Positions 34,275 to 45,198 of a DNA stretch of 64,000 nucleotides are shown one piece after another. Location of the stretch: assembly GCA_963732365.1 (NCBI GenBank), contig CAVSZC010000004.1, forward strand, positions 186,001 to 250,000, read 5' to 3'. This stretch comes from SR-FBR-E99 sp963732365. Its GTDB lineage: Bacteria > Bacteroidota > Bacteroidia > Bacteroidales > VadinHA17. The notes under the pieces are model-generated. The model was not told the DNA's origin. It saw nothing but the letters and a program-made list of their open reading frames with translations, and did no database searches. Each line of letters starts with the position of its first letter. The stretch's first letter is position 1. The position numbers were made by a program, and so were the translations under genes.

Positions 34275-37178
34275 ATGACTGAAGACAAGAAAGCCATACG
34301 TTTAAGCAAGGCAGCCCGCGAATTCAATGTTGGGATACAGACGATTGTCGAGTTTCTTCACAAGAAGGGATTTGACATCAGTCACGACCCCAACAACAAG
34401 ATTCCCCCTGAGGCATATACGCTGTTAATCAAAGAGTACAGCGGTGATCTCAGTGTGAAAAAGGATGCCGAGAAGCTGGCTCTCAAGGAGAGGATCACTC
34501 TGAAGAAATCGCTTTCGATTGATGATATCGAGAGTGGCGGAGAGGGTGAGTCATCTGAACCTGATGAGGAGTTTCTCATAACAGATGTTTCCGGTGTCAA
34601 GAAACACATTGATCTTCGCACCGAGATCAGGAAGCCGGAGATCAGGAGTGTTGGCAAGATAGACCTTACCCCTCCTGCCAGGCCTGCGGAAAAGAAGCCG
34701 GAGGTGTCTGAGCCGAAGAAGAAGGAGGCTGCACCCGTTGCTGCTGCACCGGCAGTGCCTGAAGCAGCCGTGACTGAAGCACCTGAAGTAAAGAAAGAGC
34801 CTAAGGTGGTTGGCAGGGTAGATCTGAGCAAGGTCACCGGCAAGCCGCAGAAAAGTACAAAGAAGGGTGCCGGGGCAGCACCAAAGGCGGATGAAATGAA
34901 AACACCGGAGCCAGAGCCGGCAGCCGAAGCGCCTGTCGCTGAGGTCGAAGCGCCTGCCGCTCCCCCTCCCGCCGTGACGCCTGAACCAAAGGAGACGGAG
35001 ATATACCGTCCGGGTTACGAGAAGCTTACCGGCCCCAAGATCATAGATAAGATCGAGCTTGTACCTGAAATAAAAAAGACAAGGGAGCAGGCAGCAGAGG
35101 CAAGACAGCAGCATGAAGACCGCAGGAAGCGTGAAAGAATCAAGCCCAAACCGCGCGAGAAGGTAGCTCTTGAACAGACTCCGGCACAGGCGGCGGAAGC
35201 AGCCCGAAAGGACAAAAAGCCTGTTCAGAGGGATCACCGCCCTGACAAGAAGAAATCATTCCGTGTCCTTCGCCCTGAAGTAGACAAGGAGGATGTTGAC
35301 AAGAACATAAGGGACGTCAACCTGCTGATGAGCAAGAGCAAGTCAAAGGTGGCCAAGTACCGCCGTGACAAGAGAGATGCCGTCAGCCAGAGGATGAAAG
35401 ATGAAACCGACAAAAAAGAGCTTGAAAAGAGCGTCCTCAAGGTTACCGAGTTCGTCTCTGTCAATGAGCTTGCAACGATGATGGACGTTCCTGTCATTGA
35501 CATCATCTCAACCTGTATGAGCCTGGGTCTCATTGTCTCAATAAACCAGAGGCTTGATGCCGAGACTATGGCGATGGTGGCTGAAGAGTTTGGTTTCTCG
35601 GTTGAGTTTGTCAGTGCCGAGCTTCAGGAAGCCGTCAGGGAAGAGGAAGATGAGCAGACAAACCTCGTTCACCGCCCGCCGATTGTCACAGTCATGGGAC
35701 ACGTCGACCACGGTAAAACAAAGCTGCTTGACTACATAAGGAATACTAACGTCATAGCTGGCGAGGCAGGCGGAATAACACAGCATATAGGTGCTTACAG
35801 CGTGAGGCTTGATAATGACAAGATCATCACATTCCTTGACACTCCCGGTCACGAGGCTTTCACTGCCATGCGTGCAAGGGGTGCACAGATAACTGATATC
35901 GTTATTATTGTTGTGGCTGCTGACGACGGTGTGATGCCTCAGACGCGTGAAGCGATCAATCATGCTCACGCAGCTGGTGTGCCTATCATCTTTGCCATAA
36001 ACAAAATAGATAAGCCTCAGGCCAACGCAGACAGGATCCGTGAGGAGCTTGCTACCATGAACTTCCTGGTCGAGGAGTGGGGCGGCAAATACCAGTCGCA
36101 GGAGATTTCCGCCAAGACCGGCCTTAACATTGACACTCTCCTTGAGAAGATTCTTCTTCAGGCTGAGATGCTTGATCTCAAAGCCAATCCTGACAAGCCT
36201 GCACTCGGCACTGTGATCGAGTCTTCGCTTGACAAGGGGCGCGGTTTTGTCGCGACGGTACTGGTGAAGGCAGGGACATTGCGCAACGGTGACGTGGTTC
36301 TGGCAGGCAGCTGCTTCGGTCATGTCAAAGCCATGTACAACGAACGTAACCAGAAAGCTACAGAAGCAGGTCCGTCAACACCGGCACTGATTCTGGGCCT
36401 CAACGGCGCCCCGCAGGCAGGTGACAAATTCAATGTCATGCTATCTGACAAGGAGGCCAAGGAAATAGCCACCAAGAGGGCACAGCTGCAGAGAGAACAG
36501 GGTCTGAGAACCCAGAAGCATATCACTCTCGATGAGATCGGCCGACGGATAGCAATAGGCAACTTCCAGGAGCTGAATATCATTGTCAAGGGTGACGTCG
36601 ACGGATCAGTGGAGGCCCTCAGTGACTCACTTATCAAACTCTCAACCGAGGAGATACAGGTGAACATCATTCATAAGGCAGTAGGCCAGATATCAGAATC
36701 GGATATCCTGCTTGCCGCCGCATCGAATGCCGTTGTAGTAGGCTTCCAGGTAAGACCTTCCGTCAGTGCAAGGAAACTTGCCGAAAAGGAGGGAATTGAT
36801 ATTCGCCTCTACTCTATCATCTATGATGCTATAGAGGAGATCAGATCTGCTATGGAAGGAATGCTCTCGCCTGAGGTCAGGGAGGAGATTGTTGCCACCA
36901 TCGAGGTGCGCGAGGTATTCAGGATCGGGAAAGTCGGAACCATTGCCGGATGCTTCGTGCGCGAGGGCAAGGTGACACGCAACACCAAAGTACGGATTAT
37001 CCGTGACGGTATTGTCTTGTATACCGGCGACCTTGGTTCACTCAAACGCTTCAAGGATGATGTGAAGGAGGTTACTTCAGGATATGAGTGCGGACTGAAC
37101 ATCAACAACTTCAACGATATCAATGTCGGAGACATTGTTGAGGGATACCAGACAGTGCAGTTCAAAAAGACCTTGTAG
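34275..37178 (+). CDS. infB: Translation initiation factor IF-2
   Basis: GTPase that brings fMet-tRNA to the ribosome, 967 residues. The N-terminal IF2N fold (residues 8-55) is followed by a long Lys/Ala/Pro/Glu-rich linker (about 55-390). The GTPase domain shows MGHVDHGKTKLLD (G1), DTPGHEAF (G3) and NKIDKP (G4). The C-terminal domains bind fMet-tRNA. Interestingly the tRNA-fMet gene lies in the same window. It is the last gene of the rimP-nusA-infB run. Confidence 0.97.
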   Translation: MTEDKKAIRLSKAAREFNVGIQTIVEFLHKKGFDISHDPNNKIPPEAYTLLIKEYSGDLSVKKDAEKLALKERITLKKSLSIDDIESGGEGESSEPDEEFLITDVSGVKKHIDLRTEIRKPEIRSVGKIDLTPPARPAEKKPEVSEPKKKEAAPVAAAPAVPEAAVTEAPEVKKEPKVVGRVDLSKVTGKPQKSTKKGAGAAPKADEMKTPEPEPAAEAPVAEVEAPAAPPPAVTPEPKETEIYRPGYEKLTGPKIIDKIELVPEIKKTREQAAEARQQHEDRRKRERIKPKPREKVALEQTPAQAAEAARKDKKPVQRDHRPDKKKSFRVLRPEVDKEDVDKNIRDVNLLMSKSKSKVAKYRRDKRDAVSQRMKDETDKKELEKSVLKVTEFVSVNELATMMDVPVIDIISTCMSLGLIVSINQRLDAETMAMVAEEFGFSVEFVSAELQEAVREEEDEQTNLVHRPPIVTVMGHVDHGKTKLLDYIRNTNVIAGEAGGITQHIGAYSVRLDNDKIITFLDTPGHEAFTAMRARGAQITDIVIIVVAADDGVMPQTREAINHAHAAGVPIIFAINKIDKPQANADRIREELATMNFLVEEWGGKYQSQEISAKTGLNIDTLLEKILLQAEMLDLKANPDKPALGTVIESSLDKGRGFVATVLVKAGTLRNGDVVLAGSCFGHVKAMYNERNQKATEAGPSTPALILGLNGAPQAGDKFNVMLSDKEAKEIATKRAQLQREQGLRTQKHITLDEIGRRIAIGNFQELNIIVKGDVDGSVEALSDSLIKLSTEEIQVNIIHKAVGQISESDILLAAASNAVVVGFQVRPSVSARKLAEKEGIDIRLYSIIYDAIEEIRSAMEGMLSPEVREEIVATIEVREVFRIGKVGTIAGCFVREGKVTRNTKVRIIRDGIVLYTGDLGSLKRFKDDVKEVTSGYECGLNINNFNDINVGDIVEGYQTVQFKKTL

Positions 37179-37182
37179 ATTT

Positions 37183-37208
37183 TGCGATTGTCGATCTGCG
37201 ATTGTCGA
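37183..37208. repeat. Two copies of a 12-base direct repeat
   Basis: TGCGATTGTCGA at 37183-37194 and again at 37197-37208, in the 3' untranslated region of infB. Function unknown; it may be a remnant of a dispersed intergenic repeat. Confidence 0.6.
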
Positions 37209-37235
37209 ACGGAAGTAACATAAACCGCAAAAAAC

Positions 37236-37264
37236 AAAGAAAGCTGCCCGGGGCAGCTTTCTTT
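37236..37264. terminator. Bidirectional terminator between infB and gcvH
   Basis: A 13-base-pair stem (AAAGAAAGCTGCC / GGCAGCTTTCTTT) with a 3-base loop. It is A-rich on one side and T-rich on the other, so it can end both converging transcripts. Confidence 0.85.
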
Positions 37265-37281
37265 ATTATATAATGAGCGGA

Positions 37282-37662
37282 TTATACTCCAATGAGTTTC
37301 TTATATGCTTCGGCATCAAGAAGCGCATCAAGCTCTGAGGTATCATCCATATCCACCCTAATCATCCACCCTTTGCCGTAAGGATCACTGTTAACAGCCT
37401 CAGCGGCCGCATCAAGGTCTTCATTCTTGACAGTGACGGTTCCGCTTACAGGCATAAAAAGGTCTGATACTGTCTTCACGGCTTCTACAGTGCCAAATAC
37501 ATCACCGTGGCCAAGCTTCTCTCCCACCGTCTCAATCTCGATGAAGACGATGTCTCCCAGCTCATGCTGGGCAAAATCTGTTATACCTATGGTTGCCTCA
37601 TTGCCTTTCACAAGCACCCATTCATGATCCTTGGTGTACTTAAGATTTGCCGGAACGTTCAT
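37282..37662 (-). CDS. gcvH: Glycine cleavage system H protein
   Basis: Lipoyl carrier of the glycine cleavage complex, 126 residues. The lipoylated Lys is in GTVEAVKTVSDLFMPVSG (near residue 63). The N-terminal TKDHEWVLVKGNEATIGITDFAQHELGDIVF is typical. It follows sprA by 117 bases on the same strand. No gcvT or gcvP lies nearby. Confidence 0.96.
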   Translation of the reverse strand: MNVPANLKYTKDHEWVLVKGNEATIGITDFAQHELGDIVFIEIETVGEKLGHGDVFGTVEAVKTVSDLFMPVSGTVTVKNEDLDAAAEAVNSDPYGKGWMIRVDMDDTSELDALLDAEAYKKLIGV

Positions 37663-37779
37663 CTCTGTGTCTTTTATTTGGTTAAACTGCGTGGTCTCAT
37701 TGTCAAGGAGTCAAAAATACATCTTTTTTAAGATTCATAAACTGATAAAGGCTTTTTTTTGCCTCCCGGAGCCGGCATG

Positions 37780-40700
37780 TCACTGGACCAGGGTGAACCG
37801 CAGGCTGAATCCGAAATTTGTGTTAGAGGTACGGAATGTATTGGCTACGAACGGATTATTCAGGTTGTGATCTGCATATACCTGCAGGTTGAACCTGTCA
37901 CTCAGCATATAGTCTGCCGTCAGTCCGAGCGTAAAGACCTTCTGTCCGGCAACAGGCTGATTAACATCTTCAATCAGCTTGCGGGCTATGGTCTTGTTGT
38001 CCCTTATTGACAGATCGAGCCTCAGGTTAAGATCACTCTTCAGTGCGCGCTGTCCCCCGCCTGACCTCAGTATGACTGAGACATCATCAAATCTGTAACC
38101 GGCCCCAATGGTGATTTCATCATTTCTAATATCGGCTATCTGGTTACTTGACAGATTCAGTGTCACTGTCCGTGACTTCCGGTATTCAATTCTCGTCGTA
38201 AGCGAATTTTTCCATCCAAGGTCAATGTTGATGAGCGGACTGAACTGCTCATTTATTATGGCTGTGTTAATCTCGTACATCGGGATGAAGTTGTAACTCA
38301 TGTCACGCACCCTGCTTATCCCCGATTCATCAGGGTCAAAATAGAGGCTTGTATTAAACGAGCCGACGGAATATGTCGATCTGTACTGGTGTGATATGCT
38401 CACAGAGTTGAACACTTTTCGTACCGCTTCGTACTTGGTAAGACCTTCAAAGTTTATCCGCCAGTTTGGCATCATCTTCCATGCTGAAGGGAAAGGATCA
38501 AGGGGCACCTTGTGAGGGTCACCCTTCGTGTAGGCGGCAATGAATGCAGGAATCAGCACTTCACTCGATGTTTTGCCGTAACCGCTGGCGTAGGGGCCAG
38601 TGACAGGCTCACCGGTGACGGGATTAAAGCCAGGGTCATAGGTGCCGTCAACAGCAATGCGTTCAGCAGCCCGGCGCTGCGATATTATCTGAGTGTACTC
38701 ATTGAACCTGTCAAAGGTTTCCGATCTGTAGTCACCCGAAGTTGGCACCTTCTCGAACGCAGTACCCCACGATATTATAGAAATGGTGAAGATACCTGTG
38801 ATGCGTGTATTCCTTGTGCTGTCAGGGAAGTTGCCGTTATTGTCTGCCCTCAGGTATGATGCAATGGTCTCTGAATACCGGCGGTCAGAGGTAAGGTCAA
38901 TGCGCAGACCCGGGAAAGGCTCAATATTTGTCCTGAGGTTAATCTGTTCACGCATGCTGCTTGATGCCGGAATGTTAAGCAGGGAATCTGTTGTTATCCA
39001 TCCGTTGCTTATGGCTTCGTCAAAGAAGCTGTTATCTGACAATCCTGTCAGGAAGCGCCACCCCGGAGCTGACATGCCGTTGTAGGTCTGCTGACCCAGG
39101 AATGATGTTCCGGGAAGATAGCCGGGGAGCAGCTGCCCCTGTTCAAGAGTGTATGTCGCCGACACGTTCCTGATGGCCATAAGGGCCCTGATGAGATAGC
39201 GCCCGGCCGTGCTGGCCATCGAAGGCTTCTTCTCAACCCTTCCCGTGATGCTTACCTTTGCATTGTCAACATCTGCATCCGGGGTATATTCAATCCTCAT
39301 GTCAGATACAATATCATACTTGCCGGTGACGGGAGTACCGTCAGGGGCAGTCACCGTGACAGTAATATCTCGGGTATTCAGGTTATGATTGATGATCCTT
39401 GCCTTACCGGCCTTCAGTGGCAACCCTGTCCTATTATGTGTCACCTCCTCATAACCCAGGCTCATTCTCCGCATCCCTCCCGGCTGTGTCGTCGTCTCAA
39501 TCTCCTTGAGGAACTTAGACTTGTTATAGATATTGGTCAGGTTGCCCTGAAGGGTAAACTGGAGATTGCTGAAGTTCTTGATAGTGTTACCCGGCCTTAT
39601 ATTGACTGAATCGGGAAAGATTGTTCCGGCTATCCAGTCATACTTGGCGCCGTAACGTGCGTTGGAGGTTAACCAGGAGAGCAGTGGCAGCTTGTTGATA
39701 GGAATGTTATAGTTGAGATTTAAAAGGTGGTAGTAGCTGGTCTCCCTTCCACGGCGCGAAATGTTATCAAGAACCTCCTCACGCCATATCTCGTACTCCT
39801 CGGGATAACGGTCGCGGTCGACACCCCCCTCGGGCTCGTCAATACGGGCTACGGCGCTGGAGGTAAAGTCAAACTTCATCTGCTTGGTGACGTCATACTT
39901 CATGTCAAAAAACCTGGTCCACTGAAAATCCTTGGTAAAAGTAGGTTTGACCATCAGACCAGGGTTATTTATGTTCCTTGACTCCACCTCATTGTAGTAC
40001 CTGAACATGTCGCCTCTCAGGGTCAGGTGCTTGGGGAACAGATAGATGTTGAAGTCCTTGATAAGCCTGAACGCAGGTGAGCTGAGCCCCTGTGCCTTCT
40101 GGAAAGGAGTATAGTTCTTCGGCCTGGCCTCATAGTCGTATGTAATGCCGCCCCTGTATGTTTTTTCAACATCTATTGCCGTTTTGGTACTTGTATGATA
40201 GACTTCGTTGAATGCATAATTCACCGAGACGTTTGCCGGATCCCAGGGCTGAGGCTTTTCTCCTCTCACATCCACTCCCGCATTACTGACGGAGAAGGTC
40301 TTGCGCCTGGTGTAATCTTCGGCAAAATTCAGGATGGAGTCTCTCTCCTCCCTGGTCTCTGCATTGTCAAGCGCTTCTGAAAGCAGTATGTCAGGACTCA
40401 GGGGATCATATTCGGGTCTTATGCGGTTCTCGGAGAAGCCCATATAAACAGGGATGCGTACCTTTGACTTTTCGGGAAAGAATTTGCCGAACTCAAGGTT
40501 TGTTGTGACGTCATATTGAATTACCTGTTCTATGCTTCGTTCATTGACCTTCATGTCTATGCTTCCCCATCCCGGAGTGTTTGTCTGCCCGGTAAGGTGC
40601 AGAGAGCCCAGGTCTGCCAGCCGTGCCTGCAGTTGAGCGATTGAGGCCCATCCGCCCTCCTCCCTGAAATCACTGAGGCGCAATTCATTGACCCATAGCT

Positions 40701-43700
40701 CAGCTGACTTGGGCGCACCGTCGTCATTCTGCGGATCACGGGTCCTGATGGGATTCCTGACACCCACCATAACCACCTTAATATTGCTAAGGTTAGGGTT
40801 ACCGCTGACAGAGATCCTCACATTGTCAGCATACATATAGTAAATATCCGATTCGCTCAGTGACGACCCCGTTGCCCGGATGCTTGCATCGCGTGCCTGC
40901 TTGGCATCAAGGAGAAGAGAAAGGTCAATGTCAACCTTGTTCTCCTCAGGCCATACCATCAGACGCCCCTCCTCAGTGTCGCTGTAATTGCCGTAGGGAG
41001 TGAGCTTGACTGGTATTTCATATTCGTAAAAGTTGTTCTTATAGTCAGTACCGAGCCTCACAAAGACAGTCACCTCATTATCAAGGAGCGGTTCGCCTAT
41101 CAGCGCTTCGCCATGCACCTCCATCCTCAGCTTCCGGTATTGTCTCATATCAAGTTTCACGTTCTTGTATGTCGCCCTGGCATCTCCGTCAGCGAGGTTC
41201 CTGACGCGGAGCACCATAGACTGCTCATTAAGCTGCGTCAGCTGCGGGTTGGCAGGGTCGATGACACGAGAGAATCCCGGAGGCAGCAGATAGTTGACCG
41301 GCTCCTTACCGGCATTCTCCTCAATGTTGACAGAGCTTACCTCGAAGGTACCATCCTCCTCCTCAGGTATTGTGATCCGTTCCCCGCCCTCAAAGAAGGT
41401 AAGGTTGTACTTGCGCCATTCTGACCTCACTAGCTCCAGGCGGGCAAAACGGAGCACAAGCTCCTCATCAAAGTTGCGCATGAAGAGCCTGAGGAATCTT
41501 ATAGACTTGAAGTCGCGGATGGAACCTACTATCCGTTCATGATCCGTTACCGGTATCTTGAAAAGGTACCACTTCACCGGTGACTTTTCTCCGTTGGCAA
41601 ATGTTGCAACATATTCACGCTCATCGACAATGAAATTCGTTCCGACTACAAAATCCTCGCGTCTCAGGCTGACATGATACTGGTAATAGCTCTCCGTCTC
41701 ACTGAGTGTGTTGTCACGGTTGATGTCCTCCATGTCAGGCATCGTCGATCCGGTTGTCGGATACGACTCAGTTGACATCTCAGAGGTAGGAGAGTTGCCA
41801 TCTGTGCCGTTGAACCGTTTATACCTTTCAAGGATACCCAGTTGAAGCAGGTCATAATCGGTGCCACGGAAATAATGAAAATTGTCATTTGATGGATCTG
41901 CAAAGATGCTGTCAAGCAACTCGGGCCTTATCACTGCCCCTACCGCCTGCAGGTAGCTGTCAAAGAAGGCTGTCTCCTCCTCGCTGCTTAATCCGTCAAG
42001 GCCAACATCCTGGTAGCGCCGTGATTCGGGGTCATTGTCAAATGCCTGCACCACAGCCTGTACTGTCGGCACCCTGCCCCATACCGTTGTGTCAACATTT
42101 ATCAGAAGGGGTGAAGTAGGCAGGCCGTTCTCGAACTGTTTGCGCGAGTCGCGCAGTATATCCTCCGAAATGTTCCCCAGGTTGAAATAGAGATCGCCCC
42201 CCTCATGGTCGGTGTTCTCGGCATACGGGTCCATGACCCAGAACTTGATGTACTGGATATTGGCAGATTCAAAGTCGTTTGTAATCAGCTCACGCATCAT
42301 GCCGCCCCACCTTGTCCGCGGTGAGTTCAGCAGTCCGTCCTGGTTCAGTCCTGCAGAGTATGGCCCGGGTAACACGTCGAAGTTGAACGGACCTCTCTCA
42401 CCGGGATAAAAGGCAATGTTCAGCACCGAGATATTTGTCGGGATACCGCTCGGTGACTCTTTGTACGGAAAAATCTCAGTCTCGTATATTTCCCTGACAT
42501 AGTGGCTTGACTGGAGGTCAGGATCAGCCCTTATATGGTCAGGTGTGGTGGATCCGTTTCGCAGAAACAGGGGGTCAATGACATACCACGCTGTCTGTGC
42601 CCTGTTGAAACCCGAACGGAGGTCATTGTTCAGCTTTGCCTCGGGGAAGAAGGCTTCCTGTCCCAGCGGTATGCTCGCCAGAGACCATGCGTTGAAAGAG
42701 CGGAGATCAAGCGATATTTCACTTGCCTCAAAGTCATCGATATATACTGCCCCTTCTGAAGATATGGCTTTGTTATGCCCCGGTACAAGATGTGCAAATT
42801 CACCGAAGAAATCTATCGAAGACGGGGCATTGGTCTCAATGAACGGCAGCCAGTCTATCATGTTTGTGAGCATGGGCGCGTCGGCGCGGTAAGAGGCATC
42901 AAACCCGTACATGGTGTTGGTGATGGGATCATCACCATATGTGACCTTCTGGGTATATGGCCTTTCATTCAACCGCAGCACGGTGCCGCCCAGGTTGAAC
43001 CGGTCAGAGAAACGGTAGTTTATGTGTGTCCCCAGAAGTGACTTTGTCTGCAGACCGTAAAACTGGTTGCTCTCGAGCGACACCTGTACCGGAGTCTCGG
43101 ACTCTATGATGGCAGGGTTGATGATCTTGACGGAGCCAAGGTTGTAGTCGACGGTATAATCCACATTCTCGGTGAGGGTAGCACCGCCGGCCTTCACCTT
43201 TACCGATCCCTGCGGGATGTTGGCAACATTAAGTCTTATCTCCGAGCCCGTTGCTGAGGCATACTGGCCGCTGAGGGTGTACTTGTTCTTCTCGGCCATC
43301 TGCCTGGCGACAGTCTGGGTCGAGTCATACAACTCGGTGAAGACATATTTGTCTATCTGCTCCGGGTCTGTGATATATTTAAGCAGGTGCCTCCCGAAGG
43401 GCTCCCTGACAGGGAAGATGATCCTCCCCTTCTCTGCCATTACGGTTATCCCCTCCACAAAGTCGAACAGACCGTCGGGCTGCCTGTCAAGCTGCGAGTT
43501 CAGCACGTCAAGACCGAGGGCCTGGAGCAGTATCTGGTCCTCAATGGGGGTGCCCGGAAGATAATTAAGGGTATTGCCTGACTTGTCATCCTGATACAGA
43601 ATATTCACCTCGAATTTTCTCTGTTCAATGCGCCCTGACCCTATATTGTAAATGTTCTTCATCATAAGCTGCCAGGTGGGTATCCTCGGACTGAGCGTCG

Positions 43701-45183
43701 TCCCTTTAATGAGCTTGAGGATAAGTGCGTCAGGGGCAGTCACTCCATCGGTTGAGAACTCTCCAACCTTGAATACCTGGCCGTTGTAGGTATACTCATA
43801 CGCAACAGCCAGCACCTCATCGTTATTCAGGGCTACATTCAGCGAAATAAAACCCAGCTGCCTGTTGACCGTGAATTCCCTCTCACTCAGCTTGCGGGCG
43901 TTTTCTATCTTCTCAAAGTCACGGCCGATCTGAAAGTCTGGATAGAGAGGAGAGAGGACATCGATGATACGGTCAACGTCACGCACTCCGCTGTAAGTAG
44001 TCAGAAGCTCGTTATAAAGTCCGTTGCTGCTGTTGTCAGGATTGACAGGTGAGCCCGGCATGCTCTGGAATTCAGGCACATCATTATAAATATTTGGCTG
44101 GTTCTCAGCCAGGTCAAGGAAAGCGACGATATTACGGTTGTTGACATCCTCAAAGCGGCTTGTCTGATTGGTGATCCACACTTCAATCTTTTCAATGTTG
44201 ACTCCCGTGCTTACGATCGGCAGATTCTCAAGTGATGAGTCAAAATGATCCTTGAAATCCTGAGACAGGTAGAAGTGCCTGTTGGCTTCGTAATTGTCAG
44301 CAGTTATCTCATAATCAGATATCTGCGCACCGCCTTTCATCTCCACCACTGACGACTCGCCCTTCTGCTGTGAAAAGACTGTCGTCATGGTCATCTTGCC
44401 GAACTGAAGCTCAGCCTTCAGCCCGAAGAGGCTGTAGCTGCTGGCTATCAGCGTCCCGTTCAGAGGCAGTGTGACATTACCTGCTTCAAGCTTCTGCAGG
44501 ATCTCGTCCTCCTTGCCCGAGTACTGAAGCTTGATCTCGTTCTCAAACTCAAACATCGCCTCAGTATTGTAATTGATGGCAAGCTCCATCTTGTCACCTA
44601 TTGTGCCGGTGACATTCATCTGTATCTTCTCCTGGAAATCGAACGTAGTGATCGTGCGAAGATTTTCCGCCAGTGTCGGATTTTCAGTATTGGAAACATT
44701 AAGTCCGAAAATGAGTTCGGCTGATCCCTGAGGGACAATGTTGATGACGTTGCTGCCAAAGATCCTGTCAAAGGTTTCTCCGCCCACCTCTATCTGCGGT
44801 ATGAGCGATGACCTGTAGCCGGAGGCGTCACCCCTCAGGGTGGCATCCCAGTATTCACGCATGGCCTGTTCGAACTCATACCTGCGGTATTCCTCCGGGC
44901 TCATGAAGACCGGTCTTCGGTAGTCAAGGGTCCCGGCCTTCTGGTAGATTATATACTGGTTATTACGGCCGTCATATTCTACCTTTGTGCTGATATTTGA
45001 CGGGTTCGACAGGTAGAGTGGCGATGATCTCTGTGCCTCCCATGGCATTGCGGGGTCTGCCCGGAGCCTTAGCAGTGTGTCGCCGGGATTGGTCTGGGCA
45101 GTGACAATGAGGGATATCAAAGAGAGGACTGTAAACAGACCTGTCCTGATTATCAGACCTCTATTTTTGACAGAAAACTGCAA
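37780..45183 (-). CDS. sprA: Type IX secretion translocon protein SprA/Sov
   Basis: Giant outer-membrane protein of 2,467 residues, the pore-forming barrel of the type IX secretion system in Bacteroidetes. Signal peptide at the N-terminus ends near VTAQTN. The N-terminal part has the SprA blocks RRPVFMSPEEYRRYEFEQAMREYW and IEVGGETFDRIFGSNVINIVPQGSAELIFG. The C-terminal region is rich in paired beta strands ending NFGFSLRFTLVQ. The length fits the family (about 2,400). It follows ruvA closely. Other T9SS genes (porK/gldK and so on) are not in the window. Confidence 0.95.
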   Translation of the reverse strand: MQFSVKNRGLIIRTGLFTVLSLISLIVTAQTNPGDTLLRLRADPAMPWEAQRSSPLYLSNPSNISTKVEYDGRNNQYIIYQKAGTLDYRRPVFMSPEEYRRYEFEQAMREYWDATLRGDASGYRSSLIPQIEVGGETFDRIFGSNVINIVPQGSAELIFGLNVSNTENPTLAENLRTITTFDFQEKIQMNVTGTIGDKMELAINYNTEAMFEFENEIKLQYSGKEDEILQKLEAGNVTLPLNGTLIASSYSLFGLKAELQFGKMTMTTVFSQQKGESSVVEMKGGAQISDYEITADNYEANRHFYLSQDFKDHFDSSLENLPIVSTGVNIEKIEVWITNQTSRFEDVNNRNIVAFLDLAENQPNIYNDVPEFQSMPGSPVNPDNSSNGLYNELLTTYSGVRDVDRIIDVLSPLYPDFQIGRDFEKIENARKLSEREFTVNRQLGFISLNVALNNDEVLAVAYEYTYNGQVFKVGEFSTDGVTAPDALILKLIKGTTLSPRIPTWQLMMKNIYNIGSGRIEQRKFEVNILYQDDKSGNTLNYLPGTPIEDQILLQALGLDVLNSQLDRQPDGLFDFVEGITVMAEKGRIIFPVREPFGRHLLKYITDPEQIDKYVFTELYDSTQTVARQMAEKNKYTLSGQYASATGSEIRLNVANIPQGSVKVKAGGATLTENVDYTVDYNLGSVKIINPAIIESETPVQVSLESNQFYGLQTKSLLGTHINYRFSDRFNLGGTVLRLNERPYTQKVTYGDDPITNTMYGFDASYRADAPMLTNMIDWLPFIETNAPSSIDFFGEFAHLVPGHNKAISSEGAVYIDDFEASEISLDLRSFNAWSLASIPLGQEAFFPEAKLNNDLRSGFNRAQTAWYVIDPLFLRNGSTTPDHIRADPDLQSSHYVREIYETEIFPYKESPSGIPTNISVLNIAFYPGERGPFNFDVLPGPYSAGLNQDGLLNSPRTRWGGMMRELITNDFESANIQYIKFWVMDPYAENTDHEGGDLYFNLGNISEDILRDSRKQFENGLPTSPLLINVDTTVWGRVPTVQAVVQAFDNDPESRRYQDVGLDGLSSEEETAFFDSYLQAVGAVIRPELLDSIFADPSNDNFHYFRGTDYDLLQLGILERYKRFNGTDGNSPTSEMSTESYPTTGSTMPDMEDINRDNTLSETESYYQYHVSLRREDFVVGTNFIVDEREYVATFANGEKSPVKWYLFKIPVTDHERIVGSIRDFKSIRFLRLFMRNFDEELVLRFARLELVRSEWRKYNLTFFEGGERITIPEEEDGTFEVSSVNIEENAGKEPVNYLLPPGFSRVIDPANPQLTQLNEQSMVLRVRNLADGDARATYKNVKLDMRQYRKLRMEVHGEALIGEPLLDNEVTVFVRLGTDYKNNFYEYEIPVKLTPYGNYSDTEEGRLMVWPEENKVDIDLSLLLDAKQARDASIRATGSSLSESDIYYMYADNVRISVSGNPNLSNIKVVMVGVRNPIRTRDPQNDDGAPKSAELWVNELRLSDFREEGGWASIAQLQARLADLGSLHLTGQTNTPGWGSIDMKVNERSIEQVIQYDVTTNLEFGKFFPEKSKVRIPVYMGFSENRIRPEYDPLSPDILLSEALDNAETREERDSILNFAEDYTRRKTFSVSNAGVDVRGEKPQPWDPANVSVNYAFNEVYHTSTKTAIDVEKTYRGGITYDYEARPKNYTPFQKAQGLSSPAFRLIKDFNIYLFPKHLTLRGDMFRYYNEVESRNINNPGLMVKPTFTKDFQWTRFFDMKYDVTKQMKFDFTSSAVARIDEPEGGVDRDRYPEEYEIWREEVLDNISRRGRETSYYHLLNLNYNIPINKLPLLSWLTSNARYGAKYDWIAGTIFPDSVNIRPGNTIKNFSNLQFTLQGNLTNIYNKSKFLKEIETTTQPGGMRRMSLGYEEVTHNRTGLPLKAGKARIINHNLNTRDITVTVTAPDGTPVTGKYDIVSDMRIEYTPDADVDNAKVSITGRVEKKPSMASTAGRYLIRALMAIRNVSATYTLEQGQLLPGYLPGTSFLGQQTYNGMSAPGWRFLTGLSDNSFFDEAISNGWITTDSLLNIPASSSMREQINLRTNIEPFPGLRIDLTSDRRYSETIASYLRADNNGNFPDSTRNTRITGIFTISIISWGTAFEKVPTSGDYRSETFDRFNEYTQIISQRRAAERIAVDGTYDPGFNPVTGEPVTGPYASGYGKTSSEVLIPAFIAAYTKGDPHKVPLDPFPSAWKMMPNWRINFEGLTKYEAVRKVFNSVSISHQYRSTYSVGSFNTSLYFDPDESGISRVRDMSYNFIPMYEINTAIINEQFSPLINIDLGWKNSLTTRIEYRKSRTVTLNLSSNQIADIRNDEITIGAGYRFDDVSVILRSGGGQRALKSDLNLRLDLSIRDNKTIARKLIEDVNQPVAGQKVFTLGLTADYMLSDRFNLQVYADHNLNNPFVANTFRTSNTNFGFSLRFTLVQ

Positions 45184-45198
45184 TCCGGCACCTCTGGT

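Noticed and set aside
34551..35237. Minus-strand frame of 228 residues in infB
   Set aside because: Antisense shadow of the Lys/Ala/Pro-rich linker of IF-2, Leu/Arg/Cys-rich, not protein-like.
41113..43581. Several plus-strand frames of 70-130 residues within sprA
   Set aside because: Antisense to a long conserved gene; compositions unlike real proteins of this genome.
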